Part shown: positions 16,866 to 28,324 of the stretch, in pieces | How positions within the stretch are numbered: the stretch's first letter is position 1 | Layout: each line of letters opens with the position of its first letter | Origin: Serpens gallinarum | GTDB taxonomy: Bacteria; Pseudomonadota; Gammaproteobacteria; Pseudomonadales; Pseudomonadaceae | Assembly (NCBI RefSeq): GCF_014836765.1 | Contig: NZ_JACSQG010000001.1 | Location: forward strand, 368,896-432,895 | Length of the DNA stretch: 64,000 nt | Reading direction: 5' to 3' | The notes under the pieces: generated by a model | What the model was told of the DNA's origin: nothing | Database searches by the model: none | The model's input: only the letters and a program-made list of their open reading frames with translations | Made by a program: the position numbers and the translations under genes

Positions 16866-19498
16866 TGATTAATTACTCCCTTGAGAAATTGTGCTTCTTT
16901 TTTTCTTCTGGTTGGATAGTCGTCATGAAAATCTAACAGGTTTTCATAGGCAGAATTCCAGTCTTGCTTGATGATTTGTTTCCAGAATTTTGGAGTCCTG
17001 GCGACTAGGGAGCCGTACTGAAAGGCCACCGAGGCGATAACAGTCTGGGCCTCCTTGGGTAGACAGTTGAAAGGTGTTGGGCTGGCACTATCATAAGCGC
17101 TGATTAGGTTTTGAGATGACTGTTTTTTAACGTTCTGATAAATGATTTCGGCTTCTTTTTTGCTTATAAGTAGTGGGTTATCTGTTAGATACTCCAGTGC
17201 TTCCCGGGTTTTGAGCGTGAGATATGGGGTCAGTTTTTCTATCAGGTCGACTGGCAGATCAAGTTTTTCTAAGTCGTTAAGGTTTCTGGCCCCTAAATCG
17301 AAACCAACTGAAACGGTCACGCCGCTTTTGCTTTTTTCCGGGTTGGGGACGTAGCCTTCAAGAAGCAAACCTCCTTCAAGTTCAGAAATAAAGTCAAAAT
17401 CGATAGCAGTCTCGCATGCTATAGGCTTGTCACAGGCTGCGCACCCCGTGAGGCTTCTACTTGCTTGTTCGTAAGGAGACTGTGTTTCAGATAACGACTG
17501 GGGGAATGAAGTTTTGGGCGAGTCTTGTTGCTCGGTTTGTAAGCCAAATATTGTTCTGGTTGGGAGTCGGGGTGACATGAGCGTAAAACCGCTGCCCTTC
17601 CCCGCACTCCCACCCGCATTGATCTTCACCTGGGGGCCAACCAAGCTAACGCCACCGGGGTCGAGCTTGATAAAGCTGCCACCGGCCTTGAGGGTCAGTT
17701 CGTCGCCGGCTTCGATGATCAGTTTCTGTCCAGCCTTGAGGTGGATTTCCTGGCCAGCGTTGAGCAGGTGGGCGGTGCCCAGTTTGATGTGCTGGCTGTG
17801 ACCGACGCTGAGGTGATCGTCGGCCTTGAGTTCGGTTTTGCGTGTGCGATGGGTGAGGCGGTGTTCTTCGGCGTTCAGCTCGGTGTAGCTGTTGGCGCCG
17901 ACGTGGTCGTGGCGTTCATGACCGACGTGCACAATCTGATCATGTTGAATGTGCTGCTCCCAGTCGCGCTGGGCGTGGATATAGACTTGCTCGGCATCCT
18001 TGCGGTCTTCGATGCGCAGCTCGTTGAAACCGCCACCGCCGGGCGAGCTCAGCGTTTTGAACACCGTGCGGGTTTTGTGGGCCGGCAGGTCATAGGGCAC
18101 CGGGTTTTCGGTGTGATACAGGCAGCCAGTGACCAGTGGCTGGTCGGGATCGCCTTCCAGAAAGCTGACCAGTACTTCCATACCCACACGGGGGATGGCA
18201 ACTGCGCCGTAGCGTTCGCCGGCCCAGCTACTGGCCACGCGCAGCCAGCAACTGCTCTTGTCGTCGGCCGGGCTGTCGCGGTCTCCATGTTCCCTGTCCC
18301 AAAAGAAGTGCACCTTGATGCGGCCGTATTCGTCGCAGTGGATCTCTTCGCCCTTGGGGCCGGTGACTACAGCGCTCTGGTTGCCGAAGAGCTGTGGTTT
18401 CGGATGGCGCAGCGCTGGCCGGAAAGGAAGATCCCACGGTGTGGCGGTGAAGCGGTTGCGGTAGCCCTGGTTGAAGCCATCGGCCGCTGCGGTATCGCCA
18501 GAGGCAAACTCTCCCAGCACCTGGGGCTGTTTGCCTTCGTGATGAAGTTCGGTGAGCAGCCATAGATTGTTCCAGACATCGCGCGGATGCTCGTTCAGCG
18601 CCAGGAAGTGACCGCTGAGCAGGTGCGGTTGATTGCTCTGGCCTTCGGCCTGGCGGACATCGCAGCGGTGTCGTTCCAATGCGCGTTGGCTGAGGTGCCG
18701 GCCGCGTTCGCGATCAACGAAGCGCCCAGGATAGCCATAATCCTCACGCAGCCTATTGCCGTCGAGAGGGGCGGCGCTGTCCAGAACCAGACTCGGTTTT
18801 TCAAAATCGTAATCGCGCCGGCTGACCCGGCTAGTGCGATTTGTCATGCGTACGCTGAAGCGGTGGATGGCTGGTGCATCCGCGACCTGGCCACTGCCGG
18901 GCCGATAGGCCGTCGGCTGACACCGCTGAGGAAACGCCGTCTGGTCATCGCCAAACACCAGCACGTGACCTTGTGTGCTGTGCCGAAAGTGATAGTGGAT
19001 GCCTTCTTCTTCGCACAGGCGCTGCAGAAAGTGCAGATCACTCTCGGCGTATTGCACACAGTACTCGCGCTCGAGATAAACCGTTGGGCCTAACTGAAAC
19101 CGGTAGGCATCGGCCTGAATGCCGTGCGCTTCAAGCAACTGGGCGATGATCTGCAGGACTGTCTGCTGTTGGAAGATGCGCGCATTGTGTCGATGAGCCA
19201 GCCGGCTCAGGTGCGGCACCAGGGTCATGCGATAGCGGGTCAAGCGCGGGCCCGATTCACCTTGGGCAAGCTGTTCGATCACACCGTGGATGCCGCTGCC
19301 GTCTGCAGCAAAGGCCAGAAACGCCGGCTGATGCAGCAGGCTGTGCAGATCGAGATCGGCGCGCTCGCTGACCAGTTCCAGCTCGAAGGCATAGGGCTGG
19401 CTGATGGCCTCAAAGCCGGTGAAGGCCAGCACCTGGAAGTCGTGCTCGACGCCGGGAAGGCTCAGGCGAAACTGGGCGTGATTGGCGGGCGCGAACAT
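16862..19498 (-). CDS. vgrG: VgrG spike with C-terminal pesticin-like lysozyme domain
   Basis: An 878-residue evolved VgrG, the T6SS spike protein. Residues 1 to about 640 are the standard core: phage gp27-like region, gp5 OB fold (EIHCDEYGRIKVHFFWDREH) and a helical repeat segment ending in KAGGSFIKLDPGGV. After a linker, residues 700-878 form a lysozyme-like domain: Glu706 (FISELEGG), Thr728 and Asp734 (TVSVGFDLG). The spacing of these three residues resembles the catalytic Glu/Thr/Asp set of pesticin, a muramidase. Composition changes sharply to AT-rich at about 17560, marking the fused tail. The companion hcp lies upstream and the candidate immunity gene overlaps its end. Confidence 0.88.
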   Translation of the reverse strand: MFAPANHAQFRLSLPGVEHDFQVLAFTGFEAISQPYAFELELVSERADLDLHSLLHQPAFLAFAADGSGIHGVIEQLAQGESGPRLTRYRMTLVPHLSRLAHRHNARIFQQQTVLQIIAQLLEAHGIQADAYRFQLGPTVYLEREYCVQYAESDLHFLQRLCEEEGIHYHFRHSTQGHVLVFGDDQTAFPQRCQPTAYRPGSGQVADAPAIHRFSVRMTNRTSRVSRRDYDFEKPSLVLDSAAPLDGNRLREDYGYPGRFVDRERGRHLSQRALERHRCDVRQAEGQSNQPHLLSGHFLALNEHPRDVWNNLWLLTELHHEGKQPQVLGEFASGDTAAADGFNQGYRNRFTATPWDLPFRPALRHPKPQLFGNQSAVVTGPKGEEIHCDEYGRIKVHFFWDREHGDRDSPADDKSSCWLRVASSWAGERYGAVAIPRVGMEVLVSFLEGDPDQPLVTGCLYHTENPVPYDLPAHKTRTVFKTLSSPGGGGFNELRIEDRKDAEQVYIHAQRDWEQHIQHDQIVHVGHERHDHVGANSYTELNAEEHRLTHRTRKTELKADDHLSVGHSQHIKLGTAHLLNAGQEIHLKAGQKLIIEAGDELTLKAGGSFIKLDPGGVSLVGPQVKINAGGSAGKGSGFTLMSPRLPTRTIFGLQTEQQDSPKTSFPQSLSETQSPYEQASRSLTGCAACDKPIACETAIDFDFISELEGGLLLEGYVPNPEKSKSGVTVSVGFDLGARNLNDLEKLDLPVDLIEKLTPYLTLKTREALEYLTDNPLLISKKEAEIIYQNVKKQSSQNLISAYDSASPTPFNCLPKEAQTVIASVAFQYGSLVARTPKFWKQIIKQDWNSAYENLLDFHDDYPTRRKKEAQFLKGVINQ

Positions 19499-19588
19499 GG
19501 GCGGTACCTCGTGATCGTCCGTGAAATGAATCGTCCGTGAAACCCCTTCGGCCTGCGGGGGGAAAGGCCGAAGGGGGGAAGCCAGAGG

Positions 19589-20107
19589 TTAACCGACGTT
19601 GGCTGTGCGCCAGTCGTCCGAACCGGAGGTGCCGGCAACTTCGTGAGTCCAGACGATCTTGCGGTAGGTGAAGTACACGTCTTCCAGGTGAGTGAAATGG
19701 GACATAGCCGGGTCCTGGCAGTTGGGCATGCGCGACTGCACGTCGACGATCACCGCATCTTCCAGCTCGATGGTGAAGTAGTGCTCCTGAGTGCCGGTGG
19801 CCGAGGTGCGGTACCACTCCAGGCGGCACTTGTTCAGACGCTCGCCGGAGGTCAGGGCGTTGAAGATCAAGGGCGAGGACTTGTCGAATACCTTGGTGAT
19901 CATCAGCGGCTTGTGCACGCGCTGGCCGGTGGGCTGACCGGACTGCGGGTCGCGGGGGATGATGACCTGGTGACTGAAGGCCTGGACCAGGATCTGGTCT
20001 TCATGACCCTCCTGGAAGATGTTGCCGACCGAATCTTCGGTAAAGGTGCCGGCGGTGATCAGGCCTTGCTTGCTGCCTTCGATGGACAGAAAAGAGGGAG
20101 TGGGCAT
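19589..20107 (-). CDS. hcp: T6SS tube protein Hcp
   Basis: A 172-residue Hcp-family protein that forms the inner tube rings of the type VI secretion system and carries effectors. Typical features are the start PTPSFLSIEGSKQGLITAG, the segment HKPLMITKVFDKSSP and the C-terminal F-x-Y-x-x-I-x-W-T-H. AAGGAG precedes the ATG at a good distance. vgrG follows after 90 bases on the same strand. No other T6SS structural genes are in the window, so this is an orphan hcp-vgrG module. Confidence 0.95.
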   Translation of the reverse strand: MPTPSFLSIEGSKQGLITAGTFTEDSVGNIFQEGHEDQILVQAFSHQVIIPRDPQSGQPTGQRVHKPLMITKVFDKSSPLIFNALTSGERLNKCRLEWYRTSATGTQEHYFTIELEDAVIVDVQSRMPNCQDPAMSHFTHLEDVYFTYRKIVWTHEVAGTSGSDDWRTANVG

Positions 20108-20163
20108 GCTGTGCTCCTTGCGGGTGGTAATGAATCGCTGTGTCGATTCGGAACCCGGAGCCA

Positions 20164-20179
20164 GGCGAATTCAGTGCCA
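20164..20179 (-). promoter_or_regulatory. Candidate sigma-54 promoter of hcp
   Basis: On the minus strand TGGCAC-TGAAT-TCGCC has the GG-N10-GC spacing of sigma-54 promoters and differs from the consensus -12 element at one position. It lies about 57 bases before the hcp ATG. Sigma-54 control of T6SS hcp genes is known in other bacteria; here it is inferred. Confidence 0.5.
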
Positions 20180-20384
20180 GATCTAAATTCGACTTATAAA
20201 TCAAGCAGATAGGCTAGAAGGCCGCGACCGCTGGGCGTTCGGGATATAAAACCGGCCCACAAGTTGCGCAAGCCTGGCGACAGGTTGCGCACGCGGCCAA
20301 GTACGCTGGCTGCGTGCCGGGCGGTCTGTTTCCTTGAGCTGGAGGTGCAAAGACTTGCACACCCGCTGAGAGCCCTGACGAGTC

Positions 20385-21854
<1,470 letters not shown>

Positions 21855-21922
21855 TCAATCGGAATAACGTCAGCATACCCTGTTGCCTGGCGCTAAGCCG
21901 TACGCTGCCCTGGTGACGGGTG

Positions 21923-24900
21923 TCAGGGCGTTTCCGACTTGGCCGGTTCGACGGCTTGTTCCTTGCCCTCGCGGTTGACCATGAAGACTTCCATCTGCGG
22001 CCTGCCCACGACATTGATGCCATTTTCAATGAACAGTTGATCCACGCGCCGGTTGATTTCGTCGGTGGCCAGGCCGCGGTCGACGAGCTCCTTGACATAG
22101 AACTTCAGCTCATGGGTCAACCCACTGGTGGCGTAGGTGGTCATCTGCACCACAGGCTCGGGATCGCGCATCACCCGCGGGTTTTGCTGCGCGGCCTGCA
22201 GGAGCAGTTCACGCACGCGGCTCAGGTCGGCGCCGCGATTGACCCCGAAGGACAGCACGATACGAGTAATGGTGTCGGTCAGGGTCCAGTTGATCAGTTG
22301 GCTGGTGACGAAGGTCTTGTTGGGCACGATCACTTCCTTGCGGTCGCCATCGATGATGTGCGTGGCGCGGATGTGGATGCGCTTCACCGTACCGGTGACG
22401 TTGCCGATGGTCACCAGGTCGCCGATGCGGACCGGGCGCTCAAAGAGAATGATCAATCCGGAAATGAAGTTGGCGAAGATTTCCTGCATGCCGAAGCCGA
22501 TACCCACCGACAGCGCGGCCACCAGCCATTGCAGCTTGTCCCAGCTCACGCCGAGGGTGGACAGGGTAGTGACAATGCCGAAACCGAGAATCGCGTAGGA
22601 CAGCAGGGTGGTGGTGGCATAGGCGCTGCCCTGGGCCAGCTTCAGGCGCGAGAGGATCAACACCTCCAGTAAACCGGGCAGGTTGCGCGCCAGGATCACG
22701 GTAATGGCCACGATCAGCAGCGCGCCCAGCACGTCGAGCATGCTGATCGGCACCAGGCTGGCGGTGGCGCCGGTGCCGCTGGTGAACTGGTAGAGGGTGA
22801 TGGTATCGAGGTAGGTGAATACGGTCAGCATGTCGGACCAGACCCACCAGAGCACAGCAACCAGGCCGGCGAGCAAGCCCAGACGGATCAGGCGCAGGGA
22901 CTGCTCGTTGACGTCCTCGATGGCCAGCTCTGGCTCCTCCACCGCGACGGTGGCGCCGTCGGGGGTTTCCTGCTGGGCGGCGTCGCGCTTGGCCTGCAGC
23001 CGTTGCCAGGCCAGGCGCCGAGCGGCGAGGCTCAGGCCGCGCACCAGCATGGCTTCCAGCAAAATCCAGATCAGCAGGGCGTACAGGGTATCGATCAGGC
23101 GGCCGCTGAGCTTCAGCGTGGTGTAGTAGTAGCCGGCGAACAAGGCCACCATCATACCCAGCGGCAACAGGGTGAGCAGTGCGCCGATAAGCTTGCGAAA
23201 CGGTGAGGCCTGGTCGCTGTGCGGGCCGCTGAACATCAGGCGGCCAAGCAGCCAGGCCAGTACCCCGAAGCTGCAGAGCAACAAGAGCACACCGAGCACA
23301 TCTTCAGTGAGCACCGTGGGCTGGTCTTCGGCGAAAGTCACCACGCCCACCAGCACCAGCACCACCACGCCAAGCCAGCGCACATTCCGGTAGAGGAAGC
23401 TGATCTGCGCCCTGGCCCAGCCGAAATGCCGCTCGGCGACACCGCCCGGGGTGAGGATGCGGTAGGAGGTGTAGATCACCAGCCAGGCTCCGGCCATGGC
23501 GAACAGCGCCGCCCCCAGGTGGGTGTTCTGCCCGCGCGCATCGATCTGCAAGGCATACCCGCACAGCGCCAGCAGCATGGTGCCGGGCAGTGCTTGCAGC
23601 AGGTTGAACAGCAGCGCCAGCGGCGTATGCCGCTGACTGTCCCGGGGGAAGTGGCCGATGTCCTGGTGCAGCGCGTGCAACTTGCGCCGAAACAGTGAGC
23701 GTTTGAAGAACAGCAGGGCACTGAGCAACAAGGGCAAAAACACCCAGGGACGCGCCATCAAGCCCCGACCCAGGTCCTTGACAGTGTCCAGCCAGGGCAG
23801 CGTGGCGATCTGGGCGGCCAGGCGCTCGGGTGCGCGCGCCCACCAGACCAGGCTCAGCGGCGGGTTGCTGGGGATCCAGAACAATTGCTCTTCCAGCGTC
23901 TTGCTGAGTTGGCTGGCGAGCGTGTTCAGCTGCGTCTGGTTGAGCTGCAGGCTGATGGCTTCGCCCAGCAAGGCATTGAGTTCACGGGCGAGACGGTCGA
24001 GCAGTTCGCTGCGACTTTTCGCCAGCTCCAGCAGGGAGGCGCGCATGCTCTCGCTGTCAGCGCCCGGCTCTTTTTCCAGCAGGGTGGCGACGAACTGCTG
24101 GGGGTTGTTCAACTGCTCGCGATTCTGGTTGAGCTCGAATTGGTACAGGCGGATATCGGCGATGTCGTCGGCCAGACGCGTATCGGTTTTCACCTGCGGC
24201 AGGCGCCGCTTCTGTTCGAGGAGAATCTGCGAGAGCAGCAGGCTGCCGCGCAGGACATCGATCTGCTCCTCAAGGGCCTGCTCACTTTGCGTCAGAGTGT
24301 CCAGGCGCTGTTTGGTGCGCAGGTTGGCTTGCGTCACCTCGTTAAGGCGGTCGGTAACGCGCAGCAGATAATCGGTGAGCTTCAGGTTGGTGGCGGTTTC
24401 CCGTGCCAGCAGGCTGCCGGGTCCGGCACTGCGGGCTTCCCGGGACACCTCCTCGCGGGTTTCCGCGGACTGCGCCAGGCGGCGTTCATTGATCAGGGTC
24501 TGCAGGCCTTCCAGCTCGTTTTCCAGGCGAGTGACCTGCTCGGTGAGCAGTTCCCGGCGGCTGGTGCCCAGATCGAGCAGCGGGTTATTGCCGGCCAGCT
24601 CCTGGCGGCGCAATTCATTGCGCAGCTCAAGGGTGACCAGCTCGGCGTTGAGCAGGTCGCGCTGCTCAGGGATCAAGGTTTTACCCTCGAGCTTGTCATC
24701 CTTGAGGGCCGTCTGCAGTTGCAGGATGCGGTTCTGGTTGGCACTGATCTCGGTCTGCGCGCGTTCCGGGCGGGTTTGGGCGCTGATGATCAGGCTATTG
24801 GCGGCGGTCAGTTGCTTCTGCCAGTCGGTCAGTTGCTGGCTGCGGTCGGTGAGGATCAGCTCCAGCTCCACCATGTCGGTGTCCGCATATTGGGTGAGGG

Positions 24901-25207
24901 GGTTCTTGGCGGGATGCAGCTGCAGCTCCTCCAAGGCCTGGCGGGCTTCATTGATCTGCTGCGGCGCCACGTCCAATTGTTGCTGGAGGGCTTCCAGGCG
25001 TTGCTGGAGCTCCTGCTGCTGGTCGAGTTGGGCCAGGGTTTGCTCGAGGGTCTGCTGCACCCGCAACTGTTCGGCTTCTGGCAGCTTACGATCCGCCAGC
25101 GCGGCCAGGCTGGCTTCGACGGCTTCCCGACTGGGCGGGTCGGCGGCCAGCAGGACGCCGCTCAGTACAAACAGGAACGTGAGGCACAAGAAGCGAAACA
25201 CAAGCAT
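21923..25207 (-). CDS. Mechanosensitive channel, MscK/KefA type
   Basis: A channel protein of about 1094 residues. It has a signal sequence, a long periplasmic coiled-coil-rich region (about 30-480, many Gln/Glu/Leu heptads), about eleven membrane helices and a C-terminal MscS domain. The pore and beta domain are visible as GFGMQEIFANFISGLIILFERPVRIGD and V-T-G-T-V-K-R-I. Such channels release solutes on hypo-osmotic shock. I prefer the ATG at 25207 over an in-frame TTG four codons earlier; no clear ribosome binding site decides it. selO lies 90 bases downstream. Confidence 0.9.
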   Translation of the reverse strand: MLVFRFLCLTFLFVLSGVLLAADPPSREAVEASLAALADRKLPEAEQLRVQQTLEQTLAQLDQQQELQQRLEALQQQLDVAPQQINEARQALEELQLHPAKNPLTQYADTDMVELELILTDRSQQLTDWQKQLTAANSLIISAQTRPERAQTEISANQNRILQLQTALKDDKLEGKTLIPEQRDLLNAELVTLELRNELRRQELAGNNPLLDLGTSRRELLTEQVTRLENELEGLQTLINERRLAQSAETREEVSREARSAGPGSLLARETATNLKLTDYLLRVTDRLNEVTQANLRTKQRLDTLTQSEQALEEQIDVLRGSLLLSQILLEQKRRLPQVKTDTRLADDIADIRLYQFELNQNREQLNNPQQFVATLLEKEPGADSESMRASLLELAKSRSELLDRLARELNALLGEAISLQLNQTQLNTLASQLSKTLEEQLFWIPSNPPLSLVWWARAPERLAAQIATLPWLDTVKDLGRGLMARPWVFLPLLLSALLFFKRSLFRRKLHALHQDIGHFPRDSQRHTPLALLFNLLQALPGTMLLALCGYALQIDARGQNTHLGAALFAMAGAWLVIYTSYRILTPGGVAERHFGWARAQISFLYRNVRWLGVVVLVLVGVVTFAEDQPTVLTEDVLGVLLLLCSFGVLAWLLGRLMFSGPHSDQASPFRKLIGALLTLLPLGMMVALFAGYYYTTLKLSGRLIDTLYALLIWILLEAMLVRGLSLAARRLAWQRLQAKRDAAQQETPDGATVAVEEPELAIEDVNEQSLRLIRLGLLAGLVAVLWWVWSDMLTVFTYLDTITLYQFTSGTGATASLVPISMLDVLGALLIVAITVILARNLPGLLEVLILSRLKLAQGSAYATTTLLSYAILGFGIVTTLSTLGVSWDKLQWLVAALSVGIGFGMQEIFANFISGLIILFERPVRIGDLVTIGNVTGTVKRIHIRATHIIDGDRKEVIVPNKTFVTSQLINWTLTDTITRIVLSFGVNRGADLSRVRELLLQAAQQNPRVMRDPEPVVQMTTYATSGLTHELKFYVKELVDRGLATDEINRRVDQLFIENGINVVGRPQMEVFMVNREGKEQAVEPAKSETP

Positions 25208-25297
25208 GGTTGGGATCAATCGCGAATCGGACCCTGCCTACGTCTGCCACAGGCAGCCAGGCAAGGCCCGTCAAGAAAACACCCCCGGCGGCGTGGC

Positions 25298-27022
25298 TTA
25301 TAGGCTCTCGGGGAATTTGAGTCCGACCTTGTGAATCTTGTGCTCATCCATTTCGGCCACGGTCCAGGTCAGGCCGTTCCATTCGACCTGATCACCGACC
25401 ACGGGTTCGCGACCAAATTTACGCGCAATGAACTGGCCCAGCGGCATTGTCTGCTCCTGGGGCTCAACGGCGAAGCCGTACAGGGTGGCAATCGCGCCCA
25501 GTTCGGCGTCCCCCCCCAGGATGAATTCGCCAAAGATGCGCATATCCGGGCTGCGCTTGGGCGGTTGGCTGAACAATTTGCCCAGGGCGGGCAAATCCTT
25601 TTCATGGCCGATCACACAGAGGATGTCGTTCACTTGCAAGGTGGTGCTGCCGGTGGGGTGCAGCAGGTGCCGGCCGCGAAACAGCGCGGCGATGCGCGTG
25701 CCGTCCGGCATGTTCAGCGCCCGCAACGGTGCGCCGATGAACCACTTTTCCGCGCTCAGGTGATAGACGAACAATTCCCACTGGCTGGTCGGGTGAATTT
25801 CCAGGCCGGCACGGGAAATCGGTGCCGGTATGGGGGGCACCAATACCCGTGCCTTGCGCGCGGTCCAGGCCAGACTGCTGCCCTGCAGCACCAGCGACAC
25901 CAGGACAATGAAGAAGGCCACGTTGAAAAACAGCTGTGCCCGCTCCAGCCCCGCCATCAGCGGGAAAACCGCGAGGATGACCGGCACCGCGCCGCGCAGG
26001 CCGATCCAGGAGATGAACATACGTTCGCGCAGGTTGAAGCTGCGAAACGGCAGCAGGCCGAGGAACACCGAGATCGGTCGGGCGAAGAGGATCATCCATA
26101 TCGACAGCAGTAAGGCTGGCACAGCAATCGGCAGCAGCTCGCTGGGCGTCAGCAGCAGGCCCAACACCAGGAACATGCCGATCTGGCTGAGCCAGGCCAA
26201 ACCGTCGAACATGTGCACAATGCCGTGGCGGTTGCGGATCGGCTGGTTGCCCAGCAACAGACCGCAGACATACACGGCAAGAATGCCGCTGCCGCCGATG
26301 GCGCCGGCGATGGCAAAGATCATGATGCCGCCACTGACGGCCAGCAGCGGATAAAGGCCATTAGCGACATTCAGGTGATTGATCAGCTGCAACAGTAGCC
26401 AGCCCCCGACCAGGCCAAGGAAGATCCCCAGGCCGAACTGTTGGATCAGGCTACCAAGGAAGCTCAGGCCGAAACTGCTTTCACCACTGGCGATCATGGC
26501 GATCAGCGACACAGTGAGGAACATCGCCATGGGATCGTTGCTGCCCGACTCTATTTCCAGTGTCGGTCCCACCCGTTCATTGAGGCCCTTGCCATTGAGC
26601 AGGTTGAACACCACTGCAGCGTCGGTGGAGCCGACGATGGCGCCAATCAACAGGCCTTCCAGCAGGCTGAGGTTGAACAGCCATGCAGCGGCCAGGCCGG
26701 TCAGGCCGGCCGTGATCATGACACCGCCGGTGGCCAGCGACAGCGCCGGCCACAGGGCCACCCGGAAGGTGGCGGCCCGGGTGCGCATGCCGCCGTCGAG
26801 CAGAATTACCGCCAGCGCGAGGTTGCTGACCAGATAGGCAATGGAATAGTCATTGAAAACGATGCCACCAATGCCATCCACGCCCGCCAGCATGCCGACG
26901 CCGAGAAACAGCACCAGCACCGGAATGCCAATGCGCGTGGAAAAGGCGCTGACCAGAATACTGATGGCGACTAGAAAGGCACCAATGAAAAAGAGGCTGT
27001 TGATAGTGCTGGCATCCAGCAT
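25298..27022 (-). CDS. cvrA: Potassium/proton antiporter CvrA (NhaP2 type)
   Basis: A 574-residue CPA1 antiporter. Residues 1-395 form the membrane part, with the ion-site segment [14 protein letters not shown]. Then come a cytoplasmic TrkA-C-like domain (about 400-490, [28 protein letters not shown]) and a CorC/HlyC-like C-terminal domain ([25 protein letters not shown]). This order and length match E. coli CvrA. The ATG at 27022 has TGGAG upstream and begins the family's usual N terminus; the longer frame is rejected. It is needed for volume and potassium control at low osmolarity in related bacteria. Confidence 0.92.
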   Translation of the reverse strand: MLDASTINSLFFIGAFLVAISILVSAFSTRIGIPVLVLFLGVGMLAGVDGIGGIVFNDYSIAYLVSNLALAVILLDGGMRTRAATFRVALWPALSLATGGVMITAGLTGLAAAWLFNLSLLEGLLIGAIVGSTDAAVVFNLLNGKGLNERVGPTLEIESGSNDPMAMFLTVSLIAMIASGESSFGLSFLGSLIQQFGLGIFLGLVGGWLLLQLINHLNVANGLYPLLAVSGGIMIFAIAGAIGGSGILAVYVCGLLLGNQPIRNRHGIVHMFDGLAWLSQIGMFLVLGLLLTPSELLPIAVPALLLSIWMILFARPISVFLGLLPFRSFNLRERMFISWIGLRGAVPVILAVFPLMAGLERAQLFFNVAFFIVLVSLVLQGSSLAWTARKARVLVPPIPAPISRAGLEIHPTSQWELFVYHLSAEKWFIGAPLRALNMPDGTRIAALFRGRHLLHPTGSTTLQVNDILCVIGHEKDLPALGKLFSQPPKRSPDMRIFGEFILGGDAELGAIATLYGFAVEPQEQTMPLGQFIARKFGREPVVGDQVEWNGLTWTVAEMDEHKIHKVGLKFPESL

Positions 27023-27283
27023 GGACACTCCAGATACGTGAAGGCAAAGATTCGACACGCGCAGACAACAGTGTGCTGGCGGAATGAGCGGGCTTGAGCG
27101 GTTACGCTGGCGGGCCAGCGAGGTGATGACTTTACCTTGGCAGAGGTGCTTCGTCAGCCTCTATGAACGCATTGCACGCTCGTTTAGGCCGGCCTGGCGC
27201 AGCGCGGTCGCCTGTCGCTCCAGGGTTTGGCATGCGCGGAGGAGGCGGCGAACACCCGCCGCCGTTCAAGTTCCAGGCACGTA

Positions 27284-28324
27284 TTACTTGAGGCCCTCAG
27301 CCAGGCGACGGGTAATTTCAGCTGCGGGTAATGCCTGGCATGCGCTGGCGTTTTGCCCGGACCAGAGAGGCGAGCAGTCGCCGAGGCCGCGCTTTTCCGC
27401 CGCGGCGCGCAGGGGGCCGATGGCATTGCCGGCCAGCGGAAAGAGGGGAATGCCCTGGGGCATTGCACCCAGCGTGCGGATCAGGCGGTTGACGATTCCG
27501 CGCGCCGGTCGGCCGCTGAACAGCGTGGTCAATACCGTATGGCGCGCGGCTTCGCTCTGCAGTGCGGCGCGGTGCAAGGCGCTGATGATGGTTTCGGGAC
27601 ATAGTAGGTAGGCGGTGCCCACTTGTACGCCGCTGGCCCCCAGAACCATGGCCGCTGCCACGCCACGGGCATCGGCAATGCCGCCGGAGGCGATCACCGG
27701 TACCTGCAGGGCATCTACCAGTTGTGGCACCAGGGCGAAGGTGCCGAGCTGGGTGGACAGGTCTTCACTGAGAAACATGCCCCGATGGCCTCCCGCTTCC
27801 AGGCCCTGGGCAATCACTGCGTCCACGCCGTGTTCCTGCAGCCAGAGGCCTTCTTCAAGGGTGGTGGCGCTGGACAGAATTTTCGCGCCGGTGGCCTTTA
27901 CCCGCTGCAGCAACTCGGGCTCCGGCAGGCCGAAGTGGAAACTGACCACTGCCGGGCGATGGGCTTCCAGCACCTCGGCCATGGCCGCGCTGAACGGTTG
28001 GCGTCCGGGACCGCTGGGGATGCTGGCGGGGTCGACCTCGAACTCGGCCAGGAACGGCGCCAGTAATGCGTGCCAGGCCTGCTCCCGCACGGAGTCGACA
28101 GCGGGGGTTTGGTGAGCGAAGAAGTTGACGTTGAAGGGCCGGTCGGTCAGGGATCTGAGCTCGCGAAGCTGGGTATCCAGTGCTTCGGCGCTGAGCATCG
28201 CGGCGGGCAGCGAACCCAGGCCGCCGGCATTGCACACGGCAGCGGCGAGGGTGTGGTGCTGAGCACCGGCCATCGGGGCCTGGATAATTGGCAGCTCGGT
28301 GCCGAGCAACGAAGTCAGGGTCAT
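27284..28324 (-). CDS. Nitronate monooxygenase
   Basis: A 346-residue FMN-dependent TIM-barrel enzyme that oxidises alkyl nitronates such as propionate 3-nitronate. Family marks are the start PIIQAPMAGAQ, the conserved QGLEAGGHRGMF motif with the active-site His, PVIASGGIADARG and GASGVQVGTAYLLCPE. Its stop side is free; its ATG overlaps the stop of the upstream MFS gene by four bases, so the two form an operon. Confidence 0.92.
   Translation of the reverse strand: MTLTSLLGTELPIIQAPMAGAQHHTLAAAVCNAGGLGSLPAAMLSAEALDTQLRELRSLTDRPFNVNFFAHQTPAVDSVREQAWHALLAPFLAEFEVDPASIPSGPGRQPFSAAMAEVLEAHRPAVVSFHFGLPEPELLQRVKATGAKILSSATTLEEGLWLQEHGVDAVIAQGLEAGGHRGMFLSEDLSTQLGTFALVPQLVDALQVPVIASGGIADARGVAAAMVLGASGVQVGTAYLLCPETIISALHRAALQSEAARHTVLTTLFSGRPARGIVNRLIRTLGAMPQGIPLFPLAGNAIGPLRAAAEKRGLGDCSPLWSGQNASACQALPAAEITRRLAEGLK

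Noticed and set aside
23885-25303. Long open frame opposite the mscK-like gene
   Set aside because: The product is repetitive in Gln, Leu and Gly, as expected from the complement of a coiled-coil gene; no motif is seen.
27244-27263. GGCGGCG/CGCCGCC hairpin after the nitronate monooxygenase gene
   Set aside because: No U-run on the minus strand; it may be chance in GC-rich sequence.
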